NCBI RefSeq assembly: GCF_000697965.2 | Contig: NZ_CP015880.1 | Location: forward strand, 3,048,001 to 3,112,000 | Source: Ensifer adhaerens | GTDB taxonomy: Bacteria; Pseudomonadota; Alphaproteobacteria; Rhizobiales; Rhizobiaceae | Direction of reading: 5' to 3' | DNA: 64,000 bases | In this document: piece after piece, positions 8,692-17,288 of the stretch | Numbering within the stretch: position 1 is the first letter of the stretch | Layout: each line of letters opens with the position of its first letter | Program-made: the position numbers and the translations under genes | The notes under the pieces: generated by a model | Told to the model about the DNA's origin: nothing | Seen by the model: the letters and a program-made list of their open reading frames with translations, nothing else | Databases searched by the model: none

Positions 8692-9717
8692 ATGACGGAA
8701 AAACTGGAAGACATCGCCGTCGCCATGGTCGCCAATGGCCGCGGACTGCTTGCCGCTGACGAGTCCACGGCAACGATCAAGAAGCGCTTCGATACGATCG
8801 GTCTCGAATCCACCGAAACCTCCAGGCGCGATTACCGCGAGATGCTGCTGCGCGCCGAAAAGGCGATGCGCAAATACATCTCCGGCGTCATCCTCTACGA
8901 AGAAACCCTGTTCCAGCATGCGGTCGACGGCACCCAGCTCGTCGACATCATCCGGGCGGCCGGCTCGATCCCCGGCATCAAGGTCGATGCGGGCGCCAAG
9001 CCGATGACGAACTTCCCGGCCGAGACAATCACCGAAGGCCTCGACGGCCTTGCCCAGCGGCTGGCGAGATATCACGAGGCCGGCGCACGCTTTGCCAAGT
9101 GGCGCGGCGTGATCTCCATCTCCGATACGCTGCCCACCGCCGGTGCGGTTCGCGCCAATGCCCATGCGCTCGCCCGCTACGCCGCCCTATGCCAGGACGC
9201 CGGCATCGTCCCGATCGTCGAGCCGGAAGTGCTGATGGACGGCGCGCCGGGCGATCACTCGATCGATCGCTCCGAACAGGTGACCGAGTGGACGCTGCGG
9301 ACAACCTTCGAAGAATTGGCGGCCATGCGCGTCAAGCTCGAAGGCATGATCCTGAAACCGAGCATGGTGATCGACGGCAAGAAGGCCCGCAATGCCTCCG
9401 TCGCCGAAGTGGCCGAGCGCACCATCCGGGTGCTGAAGCGCACGGTGCCTTCGGCGGTACCGGGCATCGCCTTCCTCTCGGGCGGCCAGTCGACCGAGGA
9501 AGCGACCGCCCACCTCTCGGCAATGAATGCCAGCCACGACCTGCCCTGGAAGCTCACCTTCTCCTATGGCCGCGCGCTGCAGCAGGAGGCGCTCAATGCT
9601 TGGCACGGCAAGGCCGACAACATCGGCGCCGGCCAGCGCGCCTTCTCGCATCGCGCCGAGATGTGCAGCCTTGCCGCCAAGGGTACGTGGAAGAAGGAAC
9701 TCGAGAAGGCTGCCTAA
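8692..9717 (+). CDS. fbaB: Fructose-bisphosphate aldolase, class I
   Basis: Metal-independent Schiff-base aldolase that interconverts fructose 1,6-bisphosphate and triose phosphates. The 341-residue product has the class I hallmarks: RGLLAADESTATIKKRF near the N-terminus, DAGAKPM, the Schiff-base lysine at about residue 222 in MILKPSMV, and FLSGGQS toward the C-terminus. It resembles the animal/plant-type class I family used by rhizobia. GAGAGAAAAAGC upstream serves as ribosome site. It is followed by a strong terminator and closes the glycolytic block. Confidence 0.96.
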   Translation: MTEKLEDIAVAMVANGRGLLAADESTATIKKRFDTIGLESTETSRRDYREMLLRAEKAMRKYISGVILYEETLFQHAVDGTQLVDIIRAAGSIPGIKVDAGAKPMTNFPAETITEGLDGLAQRLARYHEAGARFAKWRGVISISDTLPTAGAVRANAHALARYAALCQDAGIVPIVEPEVLMDGAPGDHSIDRSEQVTEWTLRTTFEELAAMRVKLEGMILKPSMVIDGKKARNASVAEVAERTIRVLKRTVPSAVPGIAFLSGGQSTEEATAHLSAMNASHDLPWKLTFSYGRALQQEALNAWHGKADNIGAGQRAFSHRAEMCSLAAKGTWKKELEKAA

Positions 9718-9736
9718 GCCAGGTCTACCGGATGAG

Positions 9737-9766
9737 AAGGGGCCGTCCGCCGGCCCCTTTTTTTTT
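9737..9766 (+). terminator. Rho-independent terminator of fbaB
   Basis: The GGGGCCG/CGGCCCC stem, extended by A-T pairs, has a five-base loop and is followed by nine Ts. Confidence 0.93.
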
Positions 9767-9930
9767 GCCAAAGGGTTGGCGCGCCTGCGAGGTGACGGCT
9801 TCGTCGTCGTCGGGGAACTTGTCACCCGGACAAGTTCGCGTCTTTGTGCGGTGTGTCGGCTGCCTTAAGCCTTGGCTTCAGAGCCGACACGATGAGCGCC
9901 AACGGCGCCCAACCAGCGAAAGCCAGGACC

Positions 9931-10866
9931 ATGACCTCTGACACCGCGCCGAAATCCGTTGCCTATGTCACCGTCGACGTCTTCACCGACGAGCGCTTCG
10001 CCGGCAACCAGTTGGCTGTCATGTCCGACGCTCGCGGCTTGAGCGATCGTCAGATGCAGGCGATCGCGACCGAGTTCGGCTATTCGGAAGCGACCTTCGT
10101 GCTGCCGCCCCGCGACCCGGCCAACACCGCCGAGGTCCGGATCTTCACGCCGACGACCGAAATTCCCTTTGCCGGTCATCCCAATGTCGGCACGGCCTTC
10201 GTGCTCGGCGGGCAAAAGGAAATCTTCGGCCGCGCGCCCGGTGAAATCCTGCGGTTCGAGGAAAAGGCCGGCCTTGTCGAGGCCACATTGCTGCGGGAAG
10301 GCGGTGTAGTGGTGGGCGCCACCATCGTCGTACCGCGCAGCCTGACCGTCGGCCCCGAAATCGACGCCGACACCATCGCCGCCTGCGCGTCGCTCGCGCC
10401 TGAAGCCGTCAGCAGACGCGTGCATGCGCCGACCCGGCTTTCCGTCGGGCTGCCCTTCGCCGTCGCCGAAATCAAGGATGTCGCGACGCTGTCGTCCGCC
10501 CAACCCAATGTCACCGCCTTCCAGGCGGCCAACGCGCGCTACAAACCCGAGGAAGACAGTTTCAGCCTGTTCCTCTACGCTCGCTCGGCAGAGGCGCCAT
10601 GGCAGATCCGGGCGCGCATGTTCGCGCCGCTCGACAATGTCAACGAGGACCCGGCAACCGGCAGCGCCTCGGCAGCACTTTCCGCCCATCTCGTCTCGCT
10701 CGTCCCGGAGCAGGATATCGATGTCGAGATCATCATCGAGCAGGGTGTGGAGATGGGGCGCCGCAGCCTCATCGGCGCGCATGTCCGAAAGCAGGGTGGT
10801 GTCGTTCGCAAGGTCAGCCTTTCCGGCCAGTGCGTCAGCGCCATGCGCGGGCTGATCGACCTCTAG
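9931..10866 (+). CDS. PhzF family isomerase/epimerase-like protein
   Basis: Cytosolic protein with the diaminopimelate-epimerase-like fold. The family motif VDVFTDERFAGNQLAV is at residues 15-30. The catalytic Glu used by PhzF-type isomerases is present in GYSEATF (about residue 53), followed by FTPTTEIPFAGHPNVGTA and the C-terminal NVNEDPATGSASAALSAHL. Substrate specificity cannot be read. In-frame ATGs exist at 9844 and 9892; 9931 (MTSDTAPKSVAY) is preferred because it has an AGG upstream and gives the family N-terminus in 311 residues. It converges on the TetR gene. Confidence 0.88.
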   Translation: MTSDTAPKSVAYVTVDVFTDERFAGNQLAVMSDARGLSDRQMQAIATEFGYSEATFVLPPRDPANTAEVRIFTPTTEIPFAGHPNVGTAFVLGGQKEIFGRAPGEILRFEEKAGLVEATLLREGGVVVGATIVVPRSLTVGPEIDADTIAACASLAPEAVSRRVHAPTRLSVGLPFAVAEIKDVATLSSAQPNVTAFQAANARYKPEEDSFSLFLYARSAEAPWQIRARMFAPLDNVNEDPATGSASAALSAHLVSLVPEQDIDVEIIIEQGVEMGRRSLIGAHVRKQGGVVRKVSLSGQCVSAMRGLIDL

Positions 10867-10883
10867 AGCGTCCTTCCTCGCCC

Positions 10884-11435
10884 TCAGGCGCGGTCGCGCT
10901 CCGGCAGAAGCTTCAAGATATCGGCAAACATATCCTGCCATTCGGCGTCGTCCATCTCGAGGAAGCCGAAGCCGCGCAGCAGGAAGACGCCTTCGGTCGC
11001 GAGAAACACCATTCGCGCCCTACGCCCCTCCTCCGTCGAGAGGTCGAGACCATCGAGGCGGGTGCGGTACCAGGCGCGATTCTTCGCCATGTGCTCTTCC
11101 CGCTGCAGCAGCGCCGCCATCATGCCGGATGTGCGGGCATTGTCGGCCGTGTTCATCCGGGCGGTCACCGATGCATGGGCACGCATCGCCTTGATCGGAT
11201 CAGGATCGTCGCCACCCTCCGCCGCTACCGCGGTATCGAACTCGTCGAACCAACGCTGCATCATCGCGTCGATCAGTCCGTCCTTGTTGCCGAAGCAATA
11301 TTGCACGCCGCCCTTGGTGATGCCGGAAGCCTTGGCGACGGCATCGATCGTCAGGCCGGCCGCGCCGACGGAATTCACCACCGCCTCCGCCGCGTCCAGA
11401 ACCTTGTCCCGATCGATTGTTCGTCGCCGTCCCAT
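10884..11435 (-). CDS. TetR-family transcriptional regulator
   Basis: A 183-residue repressor. The N-terminal HTH is clear: RDKVLDAAEAVVNSVGAAGL, then IDAVAKASGITKGGVQYCFG, the TetR recognition helix followed by the F-x-N-K-DGLI tail. The ligand-binding C-terminal half is typical of regulators beside drug pumps (TetR_C family). It is divergent from the MFS transporter at 11542, and the 106-base gap holds a perfect palindrome. This fits local repression of the pump, relieved by its substrate; the substrate is unknown. Confidence 0.93.
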   Translation of the reverse strand: MGRRRTIDRDKVLDAAEAVVNSVGAAGLTIDAVAKASGITKGGVQYCFGNKDGLIDAMMQRWFDEFDTAVAAEGGDDPDPIKAMRAHASVTARMNTADNARTSGMMAALLQREEHMAKNRAWYRTRLDGLDLSTEEGRRARMVFLATEGVFLLRGFGFLEMDDAEWQDMFADILKLLPERDRA

Positions 11436-11457
11436 CTTGACTTCCTATTTCAAATCC

Positions 11458-11469
11458 ATACGTACGTAT
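11458..11469. promoter_or_regulatory. Probable TetR operator between tetR and MFS genes
   Basis: ATACGTACGTAT is a perfect 12-base palindrome 23 bases before the TetR start codon and about 70 bases before the MFS start. It is the only strong dyad I found in the gap, so it is the best candidate operator. Confidence 0.6.
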
Positions 11470-11541
11470 TCAAATAACCAACGACCCTGATTTAAACAAG
11501 GCCCAGCCCCCATTTCCCAGTGGCGGCCACCGAGGTGTACC

Positions 11542-13056
11542 ATGCTTCCGCAAAATCGCTGGCTCATTCTGGCCACAGTATCGAGCGCGCTCTTTCTGAT
11601 CGTCGTCGACATGACGGTGCTCTATACCGCCCTGCCCCGCCTGACCCATGATCTCGGCGCCACCGCGTCGGAGAAGCTCTGGATCGTCAACGCCTATGCT
11701 CTCGTCGTCGCTGGTCTTCTACCCGGCCTCGGCACGCTCGGCGACCGGCTCGGCCACAAAAAGCCCTTCATCGTCGGCCTTGCCGTCTTCGGCATCGCCT
11801 CGCTGATCGCCGCCTATGCACCGACACCGGCGATCCTGATCGGTGGTCGCGTCCTGCTCGCCGTCGGCGCTGCCCTCATGATGCCGGCGACGCTGTCGAT
11901 CATCCGGCTCACTTTCACCGACGAACGCGAACGCGCGCTGGCGATCGGCGTTTGGGCAGCGATCGCTTCGGGCGGTGCCGCGATCGGCCCGGTGCTCGGC
12001 GGTTTCCTGCTCGAATACTTCTGGTGGGGCTCGGTCTTCCTCATCAACGTGCCGGTCGTCGCGATGGCCCTCGTGCTCGGCTTCGTCGTGCTGCCGAACA
12101 ACGCCGGCAATCCGAAACACCCTTGGGACGCGATCGGTTCACTGCAGATCATGGTCGGCCTCATCGGCCTTGCCTATGCCGTCAAGGAAACGAGCAAGCG
12201 CGAGCCGTCGCTGGAAGCGGGTCTCGCTGCGGCCGTGATCGGCGCATTCGCGCTCTTTCTCTTCGTGCGCCGCCAGCGCCGCAGCCCGCATCCGCTGATC
12301 GACTTCAGCCTCTTCCGCAATGCTGTGTTTTCCTCCGGCGTTGCCGCAGCGCTCGTGGCATCCGCCTCGATCGTCGGCATCGAACTGGTGCTGAGCCAGC
12401 AGCTGCAGCTGGTCGAGGACTTTTCGCCGCTCGAGGCGGGTGTCTTCATTCTGCCGATCCCGCTTGCAGCTTTCGTCGCCGGCCCGCTGACCGGCACCCT
12501 GCTGCCGCGCCTGGGCGCCGAAGTGGTGCTGCGCTCGGGCCTCATCCTGGCGGCTCTCGGTCTTGGCGGCTATCTGCTCGTCCATGAAACCGGCGCGCTC
12601 GCCCAGATCGTCACCCTCGTCGTCCTCGGCCTCGGCATCGGTGCCTCCATGACGGCCGCCTCCAGCGCCATCATGTTCAACGCCCCGCCGGAACGGGCCG
12701 GCATGGCAGCATCGATCGAGGAGGTCTCGTTCGAGCTTGGCGGCGCGATCGGCATTGCCGTGCTCGGCACCGTCATGTCGGTCGTCTACACCGCCTTCCT
12801 CGTCCTGCCGGAGGGGGCTGCAATCCCGCCGATGGCGCGCGACAGCCTCGATGAAGCCTTGCTCCTCGCCGAGAAGCTGCCGGCGGATGTGGCGAGCGAA
12901 CTGGTGAGCCGTGCCCGCCTCGCCTTCGAAGGAGCGTTTACCGCGGTCGTGATGGTGGCAACAGCAATGCTGTTCGTGACCGGGGCGGCCATTTGGTGGC
13001 TGACGGCCGGGCGCGTCAGCGCCCCTCAGGGATCCCGCCAGGCGGGCCACCACTAG
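11542..13056 (+). CDS. MFS multidrug efflux transporter, DHA2 (EmrB/QacA/SmvA-like)
   Basis: Inner-membrane proton antiporter, probably exporting cationic drugs or dyes. The 504 residues and about 14 hydrophobic segments fit the DHA2 family. Motif A-like GDRLGHKKPFIVG follows TM2. The N-terminal SALFLIVVDMTVLYTALP carries the acidic motif-D1 residue in TM1 typical of the QacA/SmvA branch, and the antiporter motif C-like GPVLGGFLLE is seen after TM4. It is divergent from, and probably controlled by, the adjacent TetR repressor. No periplasmic adaptor gene is nearby, so it likely acts alone. Confidence 0.92.
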   Translation: MLPQNRWLILATVSSALFLIVVDMTVLYTALPRLTHDLGATASEKLWIVNAYALVVAGLLPGLGTLGDRLGHKKPFIVGLAVFGIASLIAAYAPTPAILIGGRVLLAVGAALMMPATLSIIRLTFTDERERALAIGVWAAIASGGAAIGPVLGGFLLEYFWWGSVFLINVPVVAMALVLGFVVLPNNAGNPKHPWDAIGSLQIMVGLIGLAYAVKETSKREPSLEAGLAAAVIGAFALFLFVRRQRRSPHPLIDFSLFRNAVFSSGVAAALVASASIVGIELVLSQQLQLVEDFSPLEAGVFILPIPLAAFVAGPLTGTLLPRLGAEVVLRSGLILAALGLGGYLLVHETGALAQIVTLVVLGLGIGASMTAASSAIMFNAPPERAGMAASIEEVSFELGGAIGIAVLGTVMSVVYTAFLVLPEGAAIPPMARDSLDEALLLAEKLPADVASELVSRARLAFEGAFTAVVMVATAMLFVTGAAIWWLTAGRVSAPQGSRQAGHH

Positions 13057-13098
13057 CGGCAAGCTTCGAGCCGCCGGATGGAAACGACGGTCCGGCGG

Positions 13099-15036
13099 TC
13101 AGCGCAATCCGGCTTCGCATTTCGCGATCGCCTCGACCATCGCCTGGAAGCGAACATGGTGGCGCACCGCGTCGAGGTCGGAATCCTGCTTGAACCAGAG
13201 CAACTGGTAGCAGGAGCTCTGCGGCAGCAATGTTTCGAGAAGATCGAGGGCCGCGTCGATATCGCCAAGGATGCAAAAGACGCAGGCCGTGTTGTAGCGG
13301 GCGACCACGTCATCGGGATCGATTGCCAGCGCCCGCGCTGCCCATTCGCGCGCACGGTCGGCCTCGCCCATATGGGCAAGCGCCAGCGCGCCGCGGTGGG
13401 CCGGGCCCGAGTTTTCCGGGTTGAGCTCCAGCGCCCGCTCTGCCCGGGCGATGCCGATGCGCGCCCACTGCTTGCGTTCAGTATCCCGGCCGAGCGTGCG
13501 ATAGGCGCTCATCAGGTGGATCGGTGACAGGTAGTCGTCCGGCCGGATATCGGCGGCACGCTTGAAGAACTGAATCGCCATTTCGAACGCGCCCTGCATG
13601 AACAGGAAGCGGCCATAGTGGAAATTCGCCTCGTAGAGCCCGGCATCCAGCGCAAGCGCCTGCTCGAAGGCGGCGACGGCTTCGTCGCATTGGCCGTCCT
13701 GGTGCAGCACGAGACCGCGAGACGCATGGGCCTCCGCGAGGTCTGGGTCGAGCGCCAGCGCCTTGTCGGTCATGGACAGGATGCCTTGCAGCGGAAATTC
13801 ATCCTCGTGCCAATCGCGAAGCGCCGACTCGCAGTCGGCAATGCCGGCATAGGCGCGGGCAAAATCCGGATCGAGCTCCACCGCCTTCATGAACATGCGC
13901 CGCGCGAGCAGGAGATAGGAGCGCGTCCAGGCGTGGGAAAACTGCCGGCCACGCAGATAGTAGGTATAGGCCTCGACGCTTGTCGTCGGGTCGCTTTCGA
14001 TCGCCCGCCTCTCCGCTGGCAGCAGCTTGATCTTCAACTGGTCGACGATCGCATGGGTGATTTCGTCCTGGATCGCGAAGATATCAGTCAGGTCCCGGTC
14101 GTAGCGGTCGGCCCAGAGATGCGTGCCGGTCAGCGCATCGATCAACTGGCCGGTGATGCGCACCCGCGCGCCCGCCTTGCGCACGCTGCCCTCGAGGATG
14201 TAGCGGACGCCCAATTCCTGGGCCACCTGCTTCACCTTCACCGACCGCCCCTTGTAGGTGAACACGGTGTTGCGGGCGACGACGTGCAGCTTCGAGATCT
14301 TCGAGAGATCGGTGATGATGTCTTCGGTGATGCCGTCGGAGAAGTATTCCTGCTCCGGATCGTGGCTCATATTGGTGAAAGGAAGCACGCCGACCGAGAG
14401 CCCGTAGCCATCGTCGAGCACCACCGGGCACGATCCGTTCGGTGCCGACGCGACCTTCGTCGGGGCGCCGAGCGCCACCGAATAGACGTGAACGCCGGCG
14501 GCGATGTTCTTCAGCGTGTGTTCGCCCTTGTCGACGAAGCCGACATCCAGGCGCGACCCTACATGATCGCGCACGGAAGCCGAGACGGCGATGCCCGACG
14601 GCTCTGCGAGGCCTTCGAGACGCGCCGCGACATTGACGCCGTCCCCGAAGATGTCGCCATCCTCGACGATGATGTCGCCGAGGTGCACGCCGATCCTGAG
14701 CTCGATGCGCTTCAGCGGCGACACGCTTTCGTTGCGCAGCAGCATGCCGCGCTGGATATCGACGGCGCAGGCGACCGCGTGCACGACGCTTGCGAACTCG
14801 ACCAGGATGCCGTCGCCGGTGAGCTTGACGATGCGTCCCTTGTGACGGGTGATCTTCGGATCGACGAGTTCGCTCTTGTGCCGTTTCATGGCGGCCAGCG
14901 TGCCGGTTTCGTCAGCGCCGATCAGGCGACTGTACCCCACGACATCGGCAGCGAGAATGGCAGCAAGCCGGCGTTCCAAGAAACCCTCGAAGTCATCTCC
15001 CGAATGAGGTTCGCACTTTAGCGCTTTCTTTCCCAT
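13099..15036 (-). CDS. Class III adenylate cyclase with TolB-like and TPR modules
   Basis: Predicted cAMP-forming enzyme. The N-terminal class III cyclase domain (about residues 20-190) has metal-binding aspartates in AAILAADVVGYSRLI and KLTGDGILVEF, and NVAARLEGLAEPSGI later. A TolB N-terminal-like domain follows (SVGVLPFTNMSHDPEQEYFS to DALTGTHLWADRYDRDL), then a C-terminal series of TPR repeats. No membrane span is seen, so it is probably cytosolic. This architecture is common and multi-copy in Sinorhizobium (Cya paralogues). The ATG at 15036 with AGGACAG upstream is preferred over a TTG 14 codons earlier. It gives 645 residues and converges on the MFS gene. Confidence 0.92.
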   Translation of the reverse strand: MGKKALKCEPHSGDDFEGFLERRLAAILAADVVGYSRLIGADETGTLAAMKRHKSELVDPKITRHKGRIVKLTGDGILVEFASVVHAVACAVDIQRGMLLRNESVSPLKRIELRIGVHLGDIIVEDGDIFGDGVNVAARLEGLAEPSGIAVSASVRDHVGSRLDVGFVDKGEHTLKNIAAGVHVYSVALGAPTKVASAPNGSCPVVLDDGYGLSVGVLPFTNMSHDPEQEYFSDGITEDIITDLSKISKLHVVARNTVFTYKGRSVKVKQVAQELGVRYILEGSVRKAGARVRITGQLIDALTGTHLWADRYDRDLTDIFAIQDEITHAIVDQLKIKLLPAERRAIESDPTTSVEAYTYYLRGRQFSHAWTRSYLLLARRMFMKAVELDPDFARAYAGIADCESALRDWHEDEFPLQGILSMTDKALALDPDLAEAHASRGLVLHQDGQCDEAVAAFEQALALDAGLYEANFHYGRFLFMQGAFEMAIQFFKRAADIRPDDYLSPIHLMSAYRTLGRDTERKQWARIGIARAERALELNPENSGPAHRGALALAHMGEADRAREWAARALAIDPDDVVARYNTACVFCILGDIDAALDLLETLLPQSSCYQLLWFKQDSDLDAVRHHVRFQAMVEAIAKCEAGLR

Positions 15037-15147
15037 CTGTCCTGCGCCCTTTTCTGGTTGAAACGACAGGTTTCGCAACCAAGGTAGCGGCGAGCCGGAG
15101 GGGATGGAGTTCCAAAGGTAACGGGGAGTTGCGGCGGGGCGGCCGGG

Positions 15148-15303
15148 TCAGGGACGGATCAACACCGTCACCATCATCATCACGATGGCGAAGACCGCGA
15201 TCTTCCAGAAATCGCGACGGCGGCGCAGCCCCGGAATGCCGATCGGCCAGAGGAGCTGAATGGCCATGATCAGAAGCAGAAAAAGGGCGATCGCCTTCTG
15301 CAT
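15148..15303 (-). CDS. Small two-span membrane protein, 51 residues
   Basis: The product opens MQKAIALFLLLIMAIQLLWP and ends FWKIAVFAIVMMMVTVLIRP. It has two hydrophobic spans joined by the basic stretch GLRRRRDFWK, which should face the cytoplasm. Such a hydrophobic-basic-hydrophobic pattern over a full short frame is unlikely by chance, and proteins of this shape are common conserved hypotheticals in rhizobia. It lies 27 bases downstream of a Cys-rich small ORF on the same strand. Function unknown. Confidence 0.75.
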   Translation of the reverse strand: MQKAIALFLLLIMAIQLLWPIGIPGLRRRRDFWKIAVFAIVMMMVTVLIRP

Positions 15304-15330
15304 GTTGCCCTCGTCTACCGGGAGGCTGCC

Positions 15331-15477
15331 TCAACCGGTGAAGCCTTCGCAACACCGGCACTCTTCGTCGCACGCAGCACCGCCTCCCCCGAGGACTAGC
15401 GATACGTTGCGCTTGGCAAAAAGGGCTAGTGTTTCCGCGGGCGATTTGCAATGACCGGCCGCCGCATGTTGCGTCAT
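15331..15477 (-). CDS. Possible Cys-rich microprotein, 48 residues
   Basis: A short frame, MTQHAAAGHCKSPAETL..., whose last 14 residues are ACDEECRCCEGFTG: four cysteines in a C-x3-C-x-CC cluster after a GGGG stretch. The ATG is preceded by GGGAG at near-ideal spacing, one of the better ribosome sites in the window. Codon use includes CTA and other codons rare here, so it could be chance. No family is recognised. If real, the cluster suggests metal or redox binding. It sits just upstream of the 51-residue membrane protein and may share its transcript. Confidence 0.4.
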   Translation of the reverse strand: MTQHAAAGHCKSPAETLALFAKRNVSLVLGGGGAACDEECRCCEGFTG

Positions 15478-15593
15478 TCGTCTCCCATCGAAGGACAAAA
15501 CCTGCGGCACTGCCAGACGCTGCAATCAGAAACCGGCTGGCAATTCACCAGGCACCGCCCTAACTTGCTGACGGCAGAACGAATTTCGGATGA

Positions 15594-16898
15594 ATGATGA
15601 GAAAGAACCTGCTCCCGGTCGCCGCCCTCCTGCTCGGCACGCTGTTTCTCTTTCTGGGCAATGGTCTGCAGGGGCTTCTTCTTCCCGTGCGCGGCACCGC
15701 TGAAGGTTATCCCACCACCATCCTCGGGCTGATCGGCACATCCTGGGCTGCTGGCTTCGTTCTCGGCTGCTTTTTTGCGCCCACGGTCGTCAAGCGCATC
15801 GGCCACGTGCGCGCCTTCAGCGTCTTTGCCTCGCTCATCGCCATCGTCGCGCTAATGACCGGCATCCTGATCGATCCGACCTGGTGGCTGATCCTCAGGG
15901 CGCTGACAGGCTTCTCCACTGCCGGCACCTCGATGATCATCGAAAGCTGGCTGAACGAGCGCGCCACCAACGAGAGCCGCGGCGTCATCTTCTCGCTCTA
16001 TATTGCCATCACGCTCTTCGGCGTCGTCGGCGGCCAGATGATGATCCCCTTCGGCGATACTTCCACCACCATCTTATTCATGATCTGCGGCATCCTCTAC
16101 TGCGTCGCCATGCTGCCGACGCTTCTGTCCAAGGCTGCCTCGCCGCAACCGCTGAAGAAGGTGAGCCTCGACCTGCGCGGCCTTTACCGCAACTCGCCGG
16201 TTTCCTTCCTCGGCATCCTGCTCGTCGGTATTGCCAACGGCGCGTTCGGCACGCTCGGCGCCGTCTTTGGCCGCCAGGCGGGACTTTCCGACAGCACCGT
16301 CGCCGCCATGATGAGCGTGGCGATCTTTGCCGGCGCCGTCATGCAGTTGCCGGCCGGGCGGCTGTCCGACCGGATCGACCGGCGCTACGTCCTGGCAGCA
16401 CTTGCCGGGGTCGGCGCTCTCGCAGGCTTGCTGATCTTCCTGGTCGAGCCGACCCAGGTCTGGATCGTGCTGACGCTGATTGCGATCTACGGTGCGGCGG
16501 CCAACGCGCTCTATCCGATCGCCGTGTCGCACGCCAACGACTTCGCGACGGCCGAGGACTTCGTCAAGGTCTCCGGCGGCCTGCTGCTGCTCTACGGCAT
16601 CGGCACCATCATCGGCCCGACGATCGGCGGCCCGGTCATGACGGCGGCGGGCCCCTACGGCCTGTTCATGATTACGGCCTGCGCCCACATCCTGATCACC
16701 GCCTATGCCATCATCCGCAGCCGGATGCGCGCGCCCGTGCCGGTATCCGACCGCGACGCCTTCTCGCCGGTCAACGCCGGCACGCCGACGACGCCGGAAA
16801 GCCTGCAGCTTTCGCCGCGCGCGGCCCCGTTTGACGAAACACGCAACGAGCCAGACAAAGGTCCGGAATGGGAGGATCAGTCCGATGAGCCTGTTTGA
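15594..16898 (+). CDS. MFS transporter, YcaD-like
   Basis: Inner-membrane transporter of 434 residues with about 12 hydrophobic segments and a soluble C-terminal tail (from about residue 390, rich in P, D and E). Seen are LLLGTLFLFLGNGLQGLLLP in TM1, the GTSWAAGFVLGCFFAP region of TM2, and LRALTGFSTAGTSMIIESWL, characteristic of the YcaD branch. The substrate is not known. The start is one of two adjacent ATGs (15594 or 15597). The 3' end overlaps the DUF1192 gene by 14 bases, so the two are translationally coupled. Confidence 0.88.
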   Translation: MMRKNLLPVAALLLGTLFLFLGNGLQGLLLPVRGTAEGYPTTILGLIGTSWAAGFVLGCFFAPTVVKRIGHVRAFSVFASLIAIVALMTGILIDPTWWLILRALTGFSTAGTSMIIESWLNERATNESRGVIFSLYIAITLFGVVGGQMMIPFGDTSTTILFMICGILYCVAMLPTLLSKAASPQPLKKVSLDLRGLYRNSPVSFLGILLVGIANGAFGTLGAVFGRQAGLSDSTVAAMMSVAIFAGAVMQLPAGRLSDRIDRRYVLAALAGVGALAGLLIFLVEPTQVWIVLTLIAIYGAAANALYPIAVSHANDFATAEDFVKVSGGLLLLYGIGTIIGPTIGGPVMTAAGPYGLFMITACAHILITAYAIIRSRMRAPVPVSDRDAFSPVNAGTPTTPESLQLSPRAAPFDETRNEPDKGPEWEDQSDEPV

Positions 16899-17073
16899 CG
16901 ACGATCGGCCGCAAAAGAAGGTGGCCCATGAAATTGGCAGCGATCTCGCGCTGCTGTCGGTTGACGAGTTGACGCAACGCATCACCCTTCTGACCGAGGA
17001 GATTGCACGGCTGGAGGCGGAGCGGACACGCAAGTCCGCCAGCCGCTCGGCCGCCGAGAACCTGTTTCGCTGA
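16885..17073 (+). CDS. DUF1192 family protein
   Basis: A 62-residue cytosolic protein: MSLFDDDRPQKKVAHEIGSD, then LALLSVDELTQRITLLTEEI and a charged coiled-coil tail ending SRSAAENLFR. This matches DUF1192, a short alphaproteobacterial family of unknown function. Its start lies inside the upstream MFS gene in another frame, with GGAGG about nine bases before the ATG, giving a 14-base overlap. A strong terminator follows about 150 bases later, beyond a CtrA box. Confidence 0.88.
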   Translation: MSLFDDDRPQKKVAHEIGSDLALLSVDELTQRITLLTEEIARLEAERTRKSASRSAAENLFR

Positions 17074-17114
17074 TCCGGCGGCGTAAGGTCGCACCGCAGC
17101 AAAACGAAGCGCGT

Positions 17115-17129
17115 TTAACGCGGCATTAA
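17115..17129. promoter_or_regulatory. CtrA box, distal copy upstream of rcdA
   Basis: TTAA-CGCGGCA-TTAA matches the full CtrA consensus TTAA-N7-TTAA exactly. It lies upstream of a terminator at 17227-17253, so it would more naturally serve a short transcript ending there than rcdA itself. Confidence 0.6.
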
Positions 17130-17140
17130 GCATTATCTGC

Positions 17141-17253
17141 GATTGTCAGGGCATCCGGAGCTTTCCGGTTTCAGACAATTTCACCGACTGGCGAATGGGT
17201 CTGATTTTTCTCCCTGTTTTACCTTGAGAGCCGCTTTCCGCGGCTCTTTTTTT
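17141..17253 (+). ncRNA. Candidate small RNA between DUF1192 and rcdA
   Basis: About 110 bases lie between a perfect CtrA box and a strong terminator. They contain a small hairpin (CCGGAGCTTTCCGG) and an unpaired pyrimidine-rich stretch (TTTTTCTCCCTGTTTTACC), a layout typical of trans-acting sRNAs. There is no ORF. The alternative is that the terminator simply ends the MFS-DUF1192 transcript. The 5' end is a guess. Identity with known Sinorhizobium sRNAs could not be checked. Confidence 0.35.
17227..17253 (+). terminator. Rho-independent terminator upstream of rcdA
   Basis: AGAGCCGC pairs with GCGGCTCT around a five-base loop, and the T tract runs through 17253. It ends either the MFS-DUF1192 mRNA or a small RNA. 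Confidence 0.92.
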
Positions 17254-17288
17254 GTTTTGGCATAGGTTTATCCAAAGAACTGTGGAGA

